Shown: positions 9,120 to 18,393 of the stretch, piece by piece
Position numbering within the stretch: position 1 is the first letter of the stretch
Layout: each line of letters opens with the position of its first letter
NCBI RefSeq assembly: GCF_000620085.1
Contig: NZ_KK211065.1
Span: 78,563-142,562 of the forward strand
Direction: 5' to 3'
Length of the DNA: 64,000 nt
Source of the DNA: Marinobacterium jannaschii DSM 6295
GTDB lineage: Bacteria; Pseudomonadota; Gammaproteobacteria; Pseudomonadales; Balneatricaceae
Translations under genes and position numbers: made by a program
The notes under the pieces: model-generated
The model's database searches: none
The model's input: the letters and a program-made list of their open reading frames with translations, nothing else
Told to the model about the DNA's origin: nothing

Positions 9120-10037
9120 ATGAGAATACTGATTGTCGACGACGACAAGCTAATTAGAAGCATACTCATTGCGGTAATAGAAGACTCAGGGCATGAAGTA
9201 GTGGCAGCCAGCCACGCCAGGGAAGCGCTGGCGATACTGAAAGACAAGCCTATGGATCTGGTGTTAACCGATGTGGAGATGCCGGATATTGATGGCTTTG
9301 AACTCACCCGGGAGATCCGCCGTCAGCATAGCAACTGGTTTCCGATTATCTTCCTCAGTGGACGGACAGATGAAGCCCACCTCAGCAAGGGGATCGACGC
9401 CGGTGGCGATGACTACCTGACCAAGCCGATCAGCCCGGTCGTGTTATCAGCCAAAATCCACGCCATGGAACGAATCGCTCAGATGAAGAGCGCACTGGAC
9501 GAAGCCAATATTGAACTGCAGCGGCTAAACCGGATCGACAGCCTGACCCAGGTGACCAATCGTCACGGGCTGGAACAGGAGATGGAGCGGGCCTGGAGAG
9601 ATCAGCAGCGCAGCCAGCAGGAACTGAGCATGATTATGCTCGATATCGATCACTTCAAACTTTACAACGATAATTACGGTCATCAGAAAGGTGATGAGTG
9701 CCTGAAAAGTGTGGCGCGCATACTGAATGGCTGCCTGCAGCGGCCACGGGACCTGTTTGCCCGCTTTGGCGGCGAAGAGTTTGCAGCAATACTGCCTGAA
9801 ACTCCGCTGGAAGGTGCCCGTCACCTGGCAAGCCGGATGCTGACCCAGTTGGAAGATGCCAACCTGCCGCACGAATTTTCAGATAGCTCATCGCGGGTAA
9901 GTGTCAGCATCGGTGTCAGTTCGACAAAATTCAGTGCAACATCGGGCCCCAAGCTGTTGCAGCAGGCCGACGAAGCACTCTATGCGGCAAAGCACGGCGG
10001 GCGCAACAGGGTGATCTGCTACGGCGATAAGGAGTAA
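9120..10037 (+). CDS. Response regulator with GGEEF diguanylate cyclase domain
   Basis: Soluble two-domain signalling protein that should make cyclic di-GMP when phosphorylated. The N-terminal receiver (residues 1-120) has DDD at 7-9 and the phosphoacceptor Asp51 in LTDVEMPD. A short coiled linker (about 120-140) leads to the cyclase domain with GGEEF at 217-221. The inhibitory I-site RPRD is at 208-211, exactly five residues before GGEEF, so product inhibition is expected. No kinase gene is adjacent; the divergent neighbour is the CbiM-like protein and the cognate kinase is unknown. Architecture resembles WspR/PleD-type regulators. Confidence 0.93.
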   Translation: MRILIVDDDKLIRSILIAVIEDSGHEVVAASHAREALAILKDKPMDLVLTDVEMPDIDGFELTREIRRQHSNWFPIIFLSGRTDEAHLSKGIDAGGDDYLTKPISPVVLSAKIHAMERIAQMKSALDEANIELQRLNRIDSLTQVTNRHGLEQEMERAWRDQQRSQQELSMIMLDIDHFKLYNDNYGHQKGDECLKSVARILNGCLQRPRDLFARFGGEEFAAILPETPLEGARHLASRMLTQLEDANLPHEFSDSSSRVSVSIGVSSTKFSATSGPKLLQQADEALYAAKHGGRNRVICYGDKE

Positions 10038-10493
10038 CTAAAGGGACAGGCTCATCAGGACAGCATCCTCGCGCCCCTGTTCACCCTTATAGTAGCCCTT
10101 GCGAACGCCCTCCTCGCTGAAACCATAGGTTCGATAGCAATTGCGTGCCGCAAGGTTGCTGTCCCTGACCTCCAGCAAGATCCGCCCGACTCCCAGGGAT
10201 TTAAGCTGCTCACCGGCCTGGCGCATCAGGCCGGATGCCAGCCCCAGCCCCCGCGCTTCGAAAGCCACCGCTATCTGCAGCAGCTCGGCTTCATCAAGGA
10301 TATAGCTGTAGAGGGCAAATCCCTGCAGCTGCCTGCTTTCCGGCGCAAAGACACCCAGCGCCAGAGTGCGTTCGCGATTCAGCCACCCCGCCAGCTGTGT
10401 CTCGCTCCAGGGTTCTGCAAAGACCGCGCATTCCAGCGCAACCCAGGAATTAAGATCAGCCTCAGCCAGGGGCCGGATCAGTAGCTTATTCAT
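10038..10493 (-). CDS. rimI: Ribosomal protein bS18 alanine N-acetyltransferase
   Basis: GNAT-family enzyme that acetylates the N-terminal Ala of ribosomal protein S18 with acetyl-CoA. The acetyl-CoA loop region is visible as QIAVAFEARGLGLASGLM, a variant of the usual QxxGxG/A with an extra Gly-Leu, followed by RILLEVRDSNLAARNCYRTYGF, typical of RimI. The 151 residues match the family (148 in E. coli). Its start overlaps the 3' end of the upstream HolD-like gene by 8 bases (ATGAATAA), indicating coupling. The rimI and holD order is the same as in enterics. Confidence 0.92.
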   Translation of the reverse strand: MNKLLIRPLAEADLNSWVALECAVFAEPWSETQLAGWLNRERTLALGVFAPESRQLQGFALYSYILDEAELLQIAVAFEARGLGLASGLMRQAGEQLKSLGVGRILLEVRDSNLAARNCYRTYGFSEEGVRKGYYKGEQGREDAVLMSLSL

Positions 10494-11367
10494 TGCGCAG
10501 GAATTTCACGACCGGCTGCAGGTCCAGCCAGATATCCCGTTTCACACCCGGGACATGCATGGCCTCTGTCAGGCTGCGTGTCGCCAGGGCTTTAATCCCC
10601 GGACGGTAACTGAACATAGCGCCGCGCAGTTCGTCCAGCTCCTCATCACGCTCCAGCACCATCTGTGCCGCCGCCTCGCCAAATAGCAGCATTACCTTTA
10701 CATCCGCCACCAGCGCACGTTTCAGTTTATGCCTGATGGCAATCTGTGCCTGCTCATAGCCCTGATCGATGGTCTTGCTGACAAACATCGGCCAGGGCAG
10801 CAGGGTGGCGGGCGGGAATGCTGGCAACCCGGATTGCAGCGCGCTGCAGATTGCCTGAGCAAGGTTCTGGTGATGCTCGGTAAAACCGTCTTGCCCCTGG
10901 GTCGGCAGGCTGTCGATCAGCAACAAAGGACCGGTCTGCACGAATGCCAGCTTAAAGCGCGGATCCGGCTTATTCGTCGCAGCCGGTGTAACCGGTTCAG
11001 TCAGTGGCTGCTGCGGGGATGCCACCGCTGCAGCCGCCGGTTTAGGTTTAGGCTTAGCATCCAGCTCAGCTCCCAGCGTCTGTGCCAGCATCGCCCGGGC
11101 AGCCTCCCGCGACTGGGGCGAGGGCTGCATCTTTTTCGGGCGCGGTCGCAGGCGCGGATCGGCATTACCGGGCTGCAGCATGGCATCGCTGCTATCGCCG
11201 GCATAGTCATCATAGTCGCCCTCACTAAAGGGGATCTCGGGGGCGGGATAACGAAAATCCCACACCCAGTCTTCCGAGGGCGCAGCTCCGGACAGGGGCT
11301 GCTGTGGCAGCCAGCTGGTGATCCCCAGGGCATCCAGATACTGGTGACGCTGCTGTTGCTCCATCAT
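10486..11367 (-). CDS. Probable DNA polymerase III psi subunit, long HolD-like form
   Basis: A 293-residue protein located directly upstream of, and overlapping, rimI, where enterics carry holD. Its N-terminus (YLDALGITSWLPQQPL) resembles the E. coli psi start (LQQLGITQW...). Its last 25 residues (pattern KRxxWxDLQPV) resemble the psi C-terminus and the related uracil-glycosylase-like fold. Between them is a long Pro/Ala/Lys-rich insert of about residues 55-130 that enterobacterial psi (137 residues) lacks. If correct, it links chi and the clamp loader. This is inference from position and short similarity; an uncharacterised uracil-DNA-glycosylase-like protein is the alternative. Two adjacent ATG codons are possible starts. 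Confidence 0.55.
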   Translation of the reverse strand: MMEQQQRHQYLDALGITSWLPQQPLSGAAPSEDWVWDFRYPAPEIPFSEGDYDDYAGDSSDAMLQPGNADPRLRPRPKKMQPSPQSREAARAMLAQTLGAELDAKPKPKPAAAAVASPQQPLTEPVTPAATNKPDPRFKLAFVQTGPLLLIDSLPTQGQDGFTEHHQNLAQAICSALQSGLPAFPPATLLPWPMFVSKTIDQGYEQAQIAIRHKLKRALVADVKVMLLFGEAAAQMVLERDEELDELRGAMFSYRPGIKALATRSLTEAMHVPGVKRDIWLDLQPVVKFLRNE

Positions 11368-11385
11368 TTAGGCCGCGTGTCCTGC

Positions 11386-12927
11386 TTACACCTGAGGGTG
11401 TGCTTTCTGGATATTGGCATCCAGCATATTCAGGGCATGAATGTAGGCTTTGGCAGAGGCGATAATGATATCGGTATCTGCGCCCAGTCCATTGACGATA
11501 CGGCCGCCGTTTTCCAGACGCACAGTTACCTCACCCTGAGAGTCGGTCCCCTGGGTGATGGCGTTTACTGAGTAGAGCTGCAGCTCGGCCTCTGAAGAGG
11601 CGATCGCTTCAATCGCTTTGAAGGCTGCATCCACCGGACCCGATCCCATCGCTTCCGCCTGAACCTCTTCGCCTTCAACCTGCATCACCACCTTCGCCAG
11701 CGGTGTTTCACCGGTCTGGGAGGTTACTGCCAGACTGCTCAGCTTGAATTTTTCACTCGCCGCCGCCGCGCGGGTATCGCTGACCAGTGCCATCAGATCT
11801 TCATCGAAGATCTCATGCTTCTTATCGGCCAGCTCCTTGAAGCGGGCAAAGGCACTGTTCAGTTCGGCATCAGTCGCAAAGGTCGTTCCCAGTTCGTCCA
11901 GGCGGCTGCGGAATGCAGCACGGCCGGAATGCTTACCCAGTACCATACGGTTAGTATTCCAGCCCACATCCTGGGCCGTCATAATCTCGTAGGTCTCACG
12001 GTGCTTAAGCACGCCATCCTGGTGGATACCGGACTCGTGGGCAAAAGCATTCGCGCCCACAATCGCCTTATTCGGCTGCACCGGGAATCCGGTCACGCTG
12101 GAGATCAGGCGGGAGGCAGGCACGATCTGAGTGGTATCGATATCAGTCTCAACGCCCAGCATATCCTTACGGGTGCGGATCGCCATCACGATCTCTTCCA
12201 GCGAAGCGTTACCGGCACGCTCGCCCAGGCCATTGATAGTACATTCCACCTGACGGGCACCGGCACCGACGGCCGCCAGCGAGTTAGCCACCGCCAGACC
12301 CAGGTCGTTATGGCAGTGTACCGAGAAGATCGCCTTATCAGCGTTGGGAATACGCTCGATCAGCTGGCGGATGGTATAGGCAAACTCTTCAGGTACGGCG
12401 TAGCCTACCGTATCCGGGATATTAATGGTGCGGGCACCGGCATCTATGACCTGTTCGATAATACGGCACATGAAATCCAGCTCGGAGCGGCTGGCATCTT
12501 CCAGCGAGAACTCGACATCATCGATCAGGTTGCGGGCGCGCTTAACTGCATGGACGGCCTGGGCGACAACCTGATCCGGCTGCATCTGCAGCTTGTACTT
12601 CATATGGATCGGAGAGGTGGCGATAAAGGTATGGATACGGCCGCTGTTGGCATTAAGCAGCGCTTCACCGGCGCGATCGATATCCGCATCCAGCGCCCGG
12701 GAGAGTGAACACACGGTACTGTTCTGTACGGCTTCAGCAATCGCTTTCACCGACTCGAAATCACCCTGACTGGCGATCGCGAAACCGGCTTCAATGACGT
12801 CGACGCGCATCTTCTCCAGCTGCTTGGCCACCCGCAGTTTCTCGTCACGGGTCATGGACGCACCCGGGCTCTGCTCGCCGTCGCGCAGCGTGGTATCAAA
12901 AATAATTACTTTGTTGTTATCACTCAT
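11386..12927 (-). CDS. leuA: 2-isopropylmalate synthase
   Basis: First committed enzyme of leucine synthesis: acetyl-CoA plus 2-oxoisovalerate gives 2-isopropylmalate. The catalytic TIM barrel begins [17 protein letters not shown]; metal-binding [16 protein letters not shown] and [11 protein letters not shown] are intact, and a C-terminal allosteric LeuA dimer domain is present (about residues 380-513). The ATG at 12927 is chosen because GGAG lies 8 bases upstream and it gives 513 residues, normal for the short-form LeuA; an upstream GTG/ATG frame would add 16 residues. No leu operon partners are adjacent. The upstream gap shows no obvious leucine-rich leader peptide. Confidence 0.96.
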   Translation of the reverse strand: MSDNNKVIIFDTTLRDGEQSPGASMTRDEKLRVAKQLEKMRVDVIEAGFAIASQGDFESVKAIAEAVQNSTVCSLSRALDADIDRAGEALLNANSGRIHTFIATSPIHMKYKLQMQPDQVVAQAVHAVKRARNLIDDVEFSLEDASRSELDFMCRIIEQVIDAGARTINIPDTVGYAVPEEFAYTIRQLIERIPNADKAIFSVHCHNDLGLAVANSLAAVGAGARQVECTINGLGERAGNASLEEIVMAIRTRKDMLGVETDIDTTQIVPASRLISSVTGFPVQPNKAIVGANAFAHESGIHQDGVLKHRETYEIMTAQDVGWNTNRMVLGKHSGRAAFRSRLDELGTTFATDAELNSAFARFKELADKKHEIFDEDLMALVSDTRAAAASEKFKLSSLAVTSQTGETPLAKVVMQVEGEEVQAEAMGSGPVDAAFKAIEAIASSEAELQLYSVNAITQGTDSQGEVTVRLENGGRIVNGLGADTDIIIASAKAYIHALNMLDANIQKAHPQV

Positions 12928-13324
12928 CGGAGATACTCCAATCCATTCAACGCGATGCCGAAAATCAGGCGTCACCTTGTCTACGATTGCTGGAATTCGG
13001 GGTTGTAGTGTCAGGCAGACGGTCAGGCCGGAAAACGGGGTATCCGGACAGTGCTGACAGGCCGGAAAAAGCTTGAAAAGCGTCCTGAAGCCAGTGGCTG
13101 CCGCAGGGCTGTCAGGGGCTGATTTTTCCCTGAAATCTCACCTGGCCACTATCGGAAAATTTTGATTTTAATTGCCACCAGACTATACAGTGCCATTGAC
13201 TATTTGCAAGGTGAAAGGCCTACAATAGGGGACCTGTAATCCCGCCGCCTGCTTGCTTTTCAGCGGATCGGGCCGATGGTTATCATCTGCTTTTTTTCAG
13301 CCAGCCAGCACCGGAATCAAACTT
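12928..13324. other. Intergenic region between divergent leuA and patB-like genes
   Basis: About 400 bases without a supported gene. It contains the leuA ribosome-binding site at its left end and a possible promoter for the rightward gene at 13196-13226. An AT-richer stretch at about 13155-13215 is the likely divergent regulatory core. I see no leader peptide rich in Leu codons and no strong terminator. Confidence 0.5.
13196..13226 (+). promoter_or_regulatory. Possible sigma-70 promoter of the PatB-like gene
   Basis: TTGACT at 13196-13201 and TACAAT at 13221-13226 are separated by 19 bases, slightly long for sigma-70. They lie about 100 bases upstream of the ATG at 13325. Confidence 0.35.
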
Positions 13325-14476
13325 ATGGCCTCAGAATTTGATCGTCCTGTCGATCGCAAAAACACTTCCAGTCTGAAATGGGAAAAGTACGGCGATCCCG
13401 ATATTCTGCCGATGTGGGTAGCCGATACCGACTTTCTCTCGCCCCCTGCCATTCAGGAGGCACTGCAGGAGCGGATCAGTCACGGCATATTCGGCTATAC
13501 CAATACCCCGGATGAACTGACCCGCCTGGTGATCGACAGAATGGAACGGCTCTATCAGTGGCACATCGAGCAGGACTGGCTGGTCTGGCTGCCGGGACTG
13601 GTATGTGGCCTGAACCTGGCCTGCCGCGCCACCGGCCAGCCCGGAGACCGGGTGCTGACCCCGTCGCCGGTCTACCCACCCTTTATGTCGGCGCCCCATC
13701 TGGCAGGGCAGCAGGTGGTTACCCTGCCGCTCAAAAACAGCAACGGTCACAACAGCCTCGATCTTGAGGCACTTGAAGCGGCAATCACAGCAGACAGCAA
13801 GTTGCTGCTGTTCTGTAACCCGCATAACCCCGGCGGCACCGTCTATCGCCGTGAAGAACTTGAACAGCTGGCGGCGCTGGTACTGAAACACGACCTTTAT
13901 GTCTGCTCTGATGAGATCCACTGCGACCTGATTCTGGAACAGGGCCTGGCCCACCAGCCGCTGGCTGCACTGGGGCCGGAGATCGGTGCCCGCTGCATCA
14001 CCCTGATGGCACCGAGCAAAACCTTCAACATCGCCGGCCTCGGCTGCTCCTTCGCCATTATTCAGGACCGCCAGTTACGTAAGCAGTTTAATAATCAGCG
14101 CAAAGGCATCGTACCCGACGTCAACCTGCTTGGTTATACCGCTGCGATTGGAGCCTACCGAGATGGCGATGAGTGGAACCGGCAACAGATCGATTACCTG
14201 CGCCAAAACCGGGATTACCTGATCCGCGAGATCAATCAGATTCCGGGACTGAAACTGGAGAAAGTAGAAGCAACCTATCTGGCCTGGATCGACGTCTCCG
14301 GAGCCAAGCTGGAAAATCCGGCCCGCTTCTTTGAGCAGGCCGGGGTCGGGCTTTCGCCGGGACGCGACTTCGGCGATGACCGCTTTATGCGACTGAACTT
14401 TGGCTGCCGCTTTGAACTGGTGGAAGAGGCGGTGCGGCGTATCCGCCGCGCTTTGCTGAATCAGCTGCCAGCCTGA
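13325..14476 (+). CDS. PLP-dependent C-S lyase/aminotransferase, PatB/MalY family
   Basis: Fold-type I PLP enzyme, likely a cystathionine beta-lyase-like carbon-sulfur lyase or aminotransferase. The ATG at 13325 (MASEFDRPVDR) is preferred because family alignments start at the FDxxxDRxxTxSxKW motif, and GGAA lies 9 bases upstream; an earlier frame start at 13253 would add 24 residues with no family similarity. CNPHNPGGTVY, SDEIHCDLIL (the aspartate for the cofactor) and the PLP Lys in SKTFNIAGL are all present. 383 residues is typical. It converges on epmA with the stop codons directly abutting. Confidence 0.88.
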   Translation: MASEFDRPVDRKNTSSLKWEKYGDPDILPMWVADTDFLSPPAIQEALQERISHGIFGYTNTPDELTRLVIDRMERLYQWHIEQDWLVWLPGLVCGLNLACRATGQPGDRVLTPSPVYPPFMSAPHLAGQQVVTLPLKNSNGHNSLDLEALEAAITADSKLLLFCNPHNPGGTVYRREELEQLAALVLKHDLYVCSDEIHCDLILEQGLAHQPLAALGPEIGARCITLMAPSKTFNIAGLGCSFAIIQDRQLRKQFNNQRKGIVPDVNLLGYTAAIGAYRDGDEWNRQQIDYLRQNRDYLIREINQIPGLKLEKVEATYLAWIDVSGAKLENPARFFEQAGVGLSPGRDFGDDRFMRLNFGCRFELVEEAVRRIRRALLNQLPA

Positions 14477-15451
14477 TCAGGCCCTGTTCAGTGGGAATGC
14501 CAGCACATCACGGATGTTGCTGGTTCCCAGCGCCATCATCACCAGCCGGTCGACTCCCAACGCCACCCCGGCACACTCCGGCATACCCGATTCCAGCGCC
14601 GCCACCAGCCGCATCTCCAGCGGCCGGCAGGGCAGCCCCAGCTGTTCACGACTGCGCTGGTCTTTCAGCAGGCGCGCTTGCTGCTCTGCGGCGTCGGTTA
14701 GCTCATGGTAGCCATTAGCCAGCTCGATGCCATTGACGAACAGCTCGAATCGCGCCGCCACTTCAGTACCGTCCTGACCGGTTTTGACCTTCGCCAGCGC
14801 CGCCTGTGATGCCGGATAGTCATGGACAAACACTGCGCCGCGGGATGCCAGCGCCGGTTCAATCACATGGGACATGAGCAGGTTCAGCCAGGTATCCGGA
14901 TCATCATCGTCCAGTTCGATCTCGATATGCTGACGGGTAACAGCCGCCAGCTGGCGGGCATCGGCCTGATGCGGGTCCAGCCCCAGATAGTGCTGAAACA
15001 ACTCGCCATAGCTATAGTGACTGATCGCCACATCCCCCAGCACTTCAGACACCAGCGCTTCGACTTCGTCCATCAGTTGCTGATCATCGAATCCCGGCCG
15101 GTACCACTCCAACATGGTGAACTCGGGATTATGGCGCTTGCCGTATTCGCCGTTGCGAAAGGCTTTTGCCATCTGATAGATCGGCCCGCTTCCCGCCGCC
15201 AGCAAACGCTTCATGGCATATTCCGGCGAAGTCTGCAGGTAAAGGACCTGTGCTTCGGCCTGAAAGTGTGGCCGGTACGCGGTTTCGATGGTGTCGATAA
15301 AAGGGTCACTGACAGCGCAGTGCGACATTACCGGGGTATCCACCTCCATCACGCCGCGGCGGGCAAAAAACTGGCGAATCTGTGCCAGTACTTCGGCACG
15401 GCGCTTAAGGTTGTCTACACTGGCGGTGGGTTGCCATTGGGTCGGATTCAT
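14477..15451 (-). CDS. epmA: EF-P--(R)-beta-lysine ligase
   Basis: Truncated class II lysyl-tRNA synthetase paralogue that attaches (R)-beta-lysine to EF-P Lys34. It has only the catalytic core: motif 1 near GVMEVDTPVMS, motif 2 in FRNGEYGKRHNPEFTMLEWYR, and motif 3 in GVALGVDRLVMMALG. It has no anticodon-binding domain. The 324 residues match E. coli EpmA (325). It lies 74 bases downstream of efp on the same strand, separated by a strong hairpin, and epmB is nearby, so the modification pathway is clustered. Confidence 0.96.
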   Translation of the reverse strand: MNPTQWQPTASVDNLKRRAEVLAQIRQFFARRGVMEVDTPVMSHCAVSDPFIDTIETAYRPHFQAEAQVLYLQTSPEYAMKRLLAAGSGPIYQMAKAFRNGEYGKRHNPEFTMLEWYRPGFDDQQLMDEVEALVSEVLGDVAISHYSYGELFQHYLGLDPHQADARQLAAVTRQHIEIELDDDDPDTWLNLLMSHVIEPALASRGAVFVHDYPASQAALAKVKTGQDGTEVAARFELFVNGIELANGYHELTDAAEQQARLLKDQRSREQLGLPCRPLEMRLVAALESGMPECAGVALGVDRLVMMALGTSNIRDVLAFPLNRA

Positions 15452-15482
15452 TGTTCGCTTTTTTCACAACAGACAGAAACAA

Positions 15483-15508
15483 AAACGGCAGCCCCGGGGC
15501 TGCCGTTT
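15483..15508 (-). terminator. Rho-independent terminator of efp
   Basis: A 13-bp perfect inverted repeat (AAACGGCAGCCCC and its complement) starts 18 bases past the efp stop on the minus strand and is followed by TTTTTGTTTCTG. This should end most efp transcripts before epmA, implying EF-P is made in excess over its ligase. Confidence 0.85.
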
Positions 15509-15525
15509 CAGAAATACAGATCAGC

Positions 15526-16089
15526 TTAAGCGCGGGATACGTAATCACCAGTACGGGTATCGATCTTCAGCACTTCACCCTGGTTGATGAACAGCGGTAC
15601 ACGTACCACAGCACCGGTAGACAGGGTTGCAGGCTTGGAACCACCCTGCGCCGTATCACCCTTCAGGCCCGGATCAGTTTCAACCACTTCCAGCTCGACA
15701 AAGTTCGGCGGTGTAACTGCGATTGGGTTACCGTTAAACAGGGTCACCATGACTTTATCCTGCTCTTTCAGCCACAGCTTAGCATCGGCGACAGCATTCT
15801 CATCCGCAGCCACCTGATCGAAAGACTCCGGCTCCATGAAGTGCCACATCTCGCCATCGAAGTAGAGGTATTCCATATCACGATCCATTACGTCCGCGCC
15901 TTCAACGCTTTCGTTGGATTTGAAGGTACGTTCCCAGATACGACCAGTCAGCAGGTTACGCAGCTTTACACGCGTGAATGCCTGTCCTTTACCCGGTTTG
16001 ACGAACTCGACGTCAACCATGTTACAAGGATCACCATCGATCATTACTTTCAGACCGTTTTTAAACTGGTTCGAAGAATAGTTAGCCAT
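15526..16089 (-). CDS. efp: Translation elongation factor P
   Basis: Three-domain tRNA-mimic that binds between the P and E sites and relieves ribosome stalling at polyproline. The start at 16089 ([10 protein letters not shown]) gives 187 residues, the normal length; the frame's earlier start adds seven residues without conservation. Domain I has the modification loop [11 protein letters not shown] with Lys34, the residue that EpmA beta-lysylates in E. coli. The C-terminal signature [10 protein letters not shown] is intact. The presence of EpmA and EpmB in the locus supports lysylation rather than rhamnosylation. Confidence 0.97.
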   Translation of the reverse strand: MANYSSNQFKNGLKVMIDGDPCNMVDVEFVKPGKGQAFTRVKLRNLLTGRIWERTFKSNESVEGADVMDRDMEYLYFDGEMWHFMEPESFDQVAADENAVADAKLWLKEQDKVMVTLFNGNPIAVTPPNFVELEVVETDPGLKGDTAQGGSKPATLSTGAVVRVPLFINQGEVLKIDTRTGDYVSRA

Positions 16090-16267
16090 AAAAAATACCT
16101 GGAAATTCAATCAGAACAGCGGGCCGAAAAGCTGGAGGACCGGCCTGATAACTGCATCAGATACCGGCCCGGCAGGGTTCTGCCACGCCAAATGCCCGCT
16201 ATTCTACTCCATTGCCCCTGTCGCTAAAAGTGACGTGACAAATAAGGCATGAGCTTATTCGACCGCA

Positions 16268-16798
16268 TCAGAGCATAGCCTGCTGCAATGCCGCCCGGTA
16301 GTCTGAAAAACAGCCCGCATCCAGCCCCGGCTGCTTGCTCTCCTCGACCCAGCGCCGCAGTTTGATCGCCAGTGGGAAGAAGGGTTCGGCACGGAAATCC
16401 TCAATCTCATCCTGCTCCAGCAGGCCGCCCTGCAGCTTCAGGGAATAGCGGGAAGCCGCCGACAGGGTAGCAAAGTAATGCTCCTCTACGCTGCACAGGT
16501 AGCGCTTGGCCCGGGCATGCAGGCGGATCGGCTCACACACCTGTTTACTGAAATAGGGTGCCAGAAAGCGTGCGCCGATACGGTCTGCATCGACGTTGCC
16601 AAACTCGGAGTCACTGTCTTCCAGCAGATGACCTATATCATGCAGCAGGGCTGCCGCTACCATCTCATCACTGGCTTGCGCCTGACGCGCCAGTTCGGCG
16701 CACTGCAGCGCATGCTGCAACTGGCTGATCGCCTCACCGTACTGGCCACAGCCTTTATCAGCATAGAGCTGTTCAATCTGGTCGATAATCGTGGTCAT
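16268..16798 (-). CDS. HD-domain protein related to PhnZ-type oxygenases, with altered metal site
   Basis: A 176-residue HD-domain protein whose N-terminal half (GEAISQLQHALQCAELA, then AALLHDIGHLL) and LHARAKRYL resemble PhnZ, a di-iron oxygenase that cleaves 2-amino-1-hydroxyethylphosphonate. His29, His53, Asp54 and His94 are present. By my remembered alignment to PhnZ, the ligand His80 corresponds to Ala71, the last Asp (in RAWDE) to Val151 (RRWVEE), and the gating Tyr24 to Gln19. A normal di-iron centre is therefore doubtful. It sits between efp and epmB, which are usually direct neighbours. No phosphonate gene is nearby. Function unknown. Confidence 0.75.
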   Translation of the reverse strand: MTTIIDQIEQLYADKGCGQYGEAISQLQHALQCAELARQAQASDEMVAAALLHDIGHLLEDSDSEFGNVDADRIGARFLAPYFSKQVCEPIRLHARAKRYLCSVEEHYFATLSAASRYSLKLQGGLLEQDEIEDFRAEPFFPLAIKLRRWVEESKQPGLDAGCFSDYRAALQQAML

Positions 16799-16897
16799 GA
16801 TATTGCCTCAAGTTTTTAGCCTAAGCCGATGCTGCGGTGTCCGGGTTACAGAAACATGAATTGACAGCCCGACAGGCGAAAGGGAGAATCCGCCGCC

Positions 16898-17920
16898 ATG
16901 AGCAGATCCGATGTCATACAGCAAACTCTTCCCTGGCAGAAAGTCCTGAGCCAGGCGATCGCCAGCCCGGCAGAACTGCTGCAACAGCTGCAGCTACCGC
17001 AATCTCTGCTGGCCGATGCCAATATAAGCAGCGAGCTCTTTGCCCTGCGGGTACCTGAACCCTTTCTGCGTCGCATCCGCCCGGGCGATCCCAATGATCC
17101 ACTGTTACTGCAGGTGCTGCCGCTACAGGCCGAACAGCAGAAGATCAGCGGCTATGTGACCGATCCGCTGCAGGAAGCGGACGCCAACCACCGTGACGGC
17201 CTGATCCATAAATACAATGGCCGGGTACTGCTGATCCTCACCGGTGCCTGCGCCATCAACTGCCGCTACTGCTTCCGTCGCCACTTTCCCTATCAGGACA
17301 ACCGCCTCGGCCCTGAGCAGTGGCAGTCGGTGCTGGACTATATAGAGGCTGACCAGGGCATCAGTGAAGTGATCTTCTCCGGCGGCGATCCACTGGCGGT
17401 GCCGGACAGCCGGTTACGGAAGATGATCGCTGACCTGGAACAGATCCCGCACCTGCGGCGGCTGCGTATCCACACCCGCCTGCCCGTAATGATTCCACAG
17501 CGGGTCACCCCGGAATTGCTGGACATATTGCAGAACAGTCGCCTGAAGACGGTGATGGTGTTGCACAGCAACCATGCCAATGAGATCGACGATGAGGTTC
17601 GAGAGGCGATCAGGCTGCTGCGCCGGGCGGATGTACAGATGCTTAACCAGGCCGTGCTGCTGCGGGGGATAAACAATTCGGTCGCCGTGCTGAAAACCCT
17701 GAGCGAGAGCCTGTTTGATGCCGGGGTACTGCCCTACTACCTGTTTGTGTTTGACCCGGTAGAGGGCGCCGCCCATTTCGATATCAGCGATGCGGATGCG
17801 CAACGGCTGATGAGTCAGTTACAGGGCGAGCTACCGGGTTACCTGGTGCCGAAACTGGCACGGGAGATTCCCGGACGCAATGCCAAAACGTTGCTGCCGG
17901 TCGATAGCCAGCCGCTCTGA
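16898..17920 (+). CDS. epmB: EF-P beta-lysylation protein, lysine 2,3-aminomutase
   Basis: Radical SAM and PLP enzyme that converts (S)-alpha-lysine to (R)-beta-lysine for EF-P modification. The iron-sulfur motif CAINCRYCFRRHFPY (CxxxCxxC) is intact; GGDPLAVPD and IRLHTRLPVMIP-like elements (here RIHTRLPVMIPQRV) follow. The 340 residues agree with E. coli EpmB (342). The start is ATG 16898 with AGGCGAAAGGGAG-type purine sequence upstream. It is divergent from the HD gene and efp, and its expected partners efp and epmA are within 2.5 kb. No epmC hydroxylase gene is seen in the window. Confidence 0.96.
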   Translation: MSRSDVIQQTLPWQKVLSQAIASPAELLQQLQLPQSLLADANISSELFALRVPEPFLRRIRPGDPNDPLLLQVLPLQAEQQKISGYVTDPLQEADANHRDGLIHKYNGRVLLILTGACAINCRYCFRRHFPYQDNRLGPEQWQSVLDYIEADQGISEVIFSGGDPLAVPDSRLRKMIADLEQIPHLRRLRIHTRLPVMIPQRVTPELLDILQNSRLKTVMVLHSNHANEIDDEVREAIRLLRRADVQMLNQAVLLRGINNSVAVLKTLSESLFDAGVLPYYLFVFDPVEGAAHFDISDADAQRLMSQLQGELPGYLVPKLAREIPGRNAKTLLPVDSQPL

Positions 17921-17937
17921 GCGGCTGGCACTGGCCG

Positions 17938-18261
17938 TCAGTCCTTTTTCGGCGGTACCGCCATCGGGAAAGCCGTAATAGTGCCCTTGGCATCACTCAT
18001 CTTGGCTACGCCCTCCTGCTCTACCTCGTCAATGCGGATCACTGCCTGCATCGGGATATAGGAACGTTTCACGCCGGCAAACTGCGCTTTCAGCTTCTCC
18101 TCACCCGGATCCACCAGCAGCTCGGAACGGTTGCCAAAGACAAACTCCTCCAGCTCGAGAAAGCCCCACATATCACTCTGATAGACGTGCTTCACGTACA
18201 GTTCGTAAGCCTGATCCTGATTGACGAACATCACGCGGTAGATGCGATCATCATTAGCCAT
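17938..18261 (-). CDS. DUF1820 family protein
   Basis: Small soluble protein of 107 residues with the DUF1820 pattern: IYRVMFVNQDQAYELYVKHVYQSDMWGFLELEEFVFG, followed by VKRSYIPMQAVIRIDEV. Function is unknown. It is conserved beside miaB in pseudomonads and marine relatives, here divergent from miaB and convergent with epmB (17 bases apart). No signal peptide, membrane segment or metal motif is visible. The IPMQAVIRIDEV strand resembles a small RNA- or protein-binding barrel, but that is only an impression. Confidence 0.85.
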   Translation of the reverse strand: MANDDRIYRVMFVNQDQAYELYVKHVYQSDMWGFLELEEFVFGNRSELLVDPGEEKLKAQFAGVKRSYIPMQAVIRIDEVEQEGVAKMSDAKGTITAFPMAVPPKKD

Positions 18262-18393
18262 GAATAGTTATTACCTTGTGCGAAAACTGATAAATACCGG
18301 GGACTGATATTGGGATAAAATCCCTGAATACAAGCCTGCTCAAAAATCAGACAATCTATCTGGACACGGCTAGGCACTGTCAGGTGCATTCCG

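Noticed and set aside
12928-13324. leu operon leader peptide before leuA
   Set aside because: No short ORF with consecutive Leu codons or terminator/antiterminator pair found.
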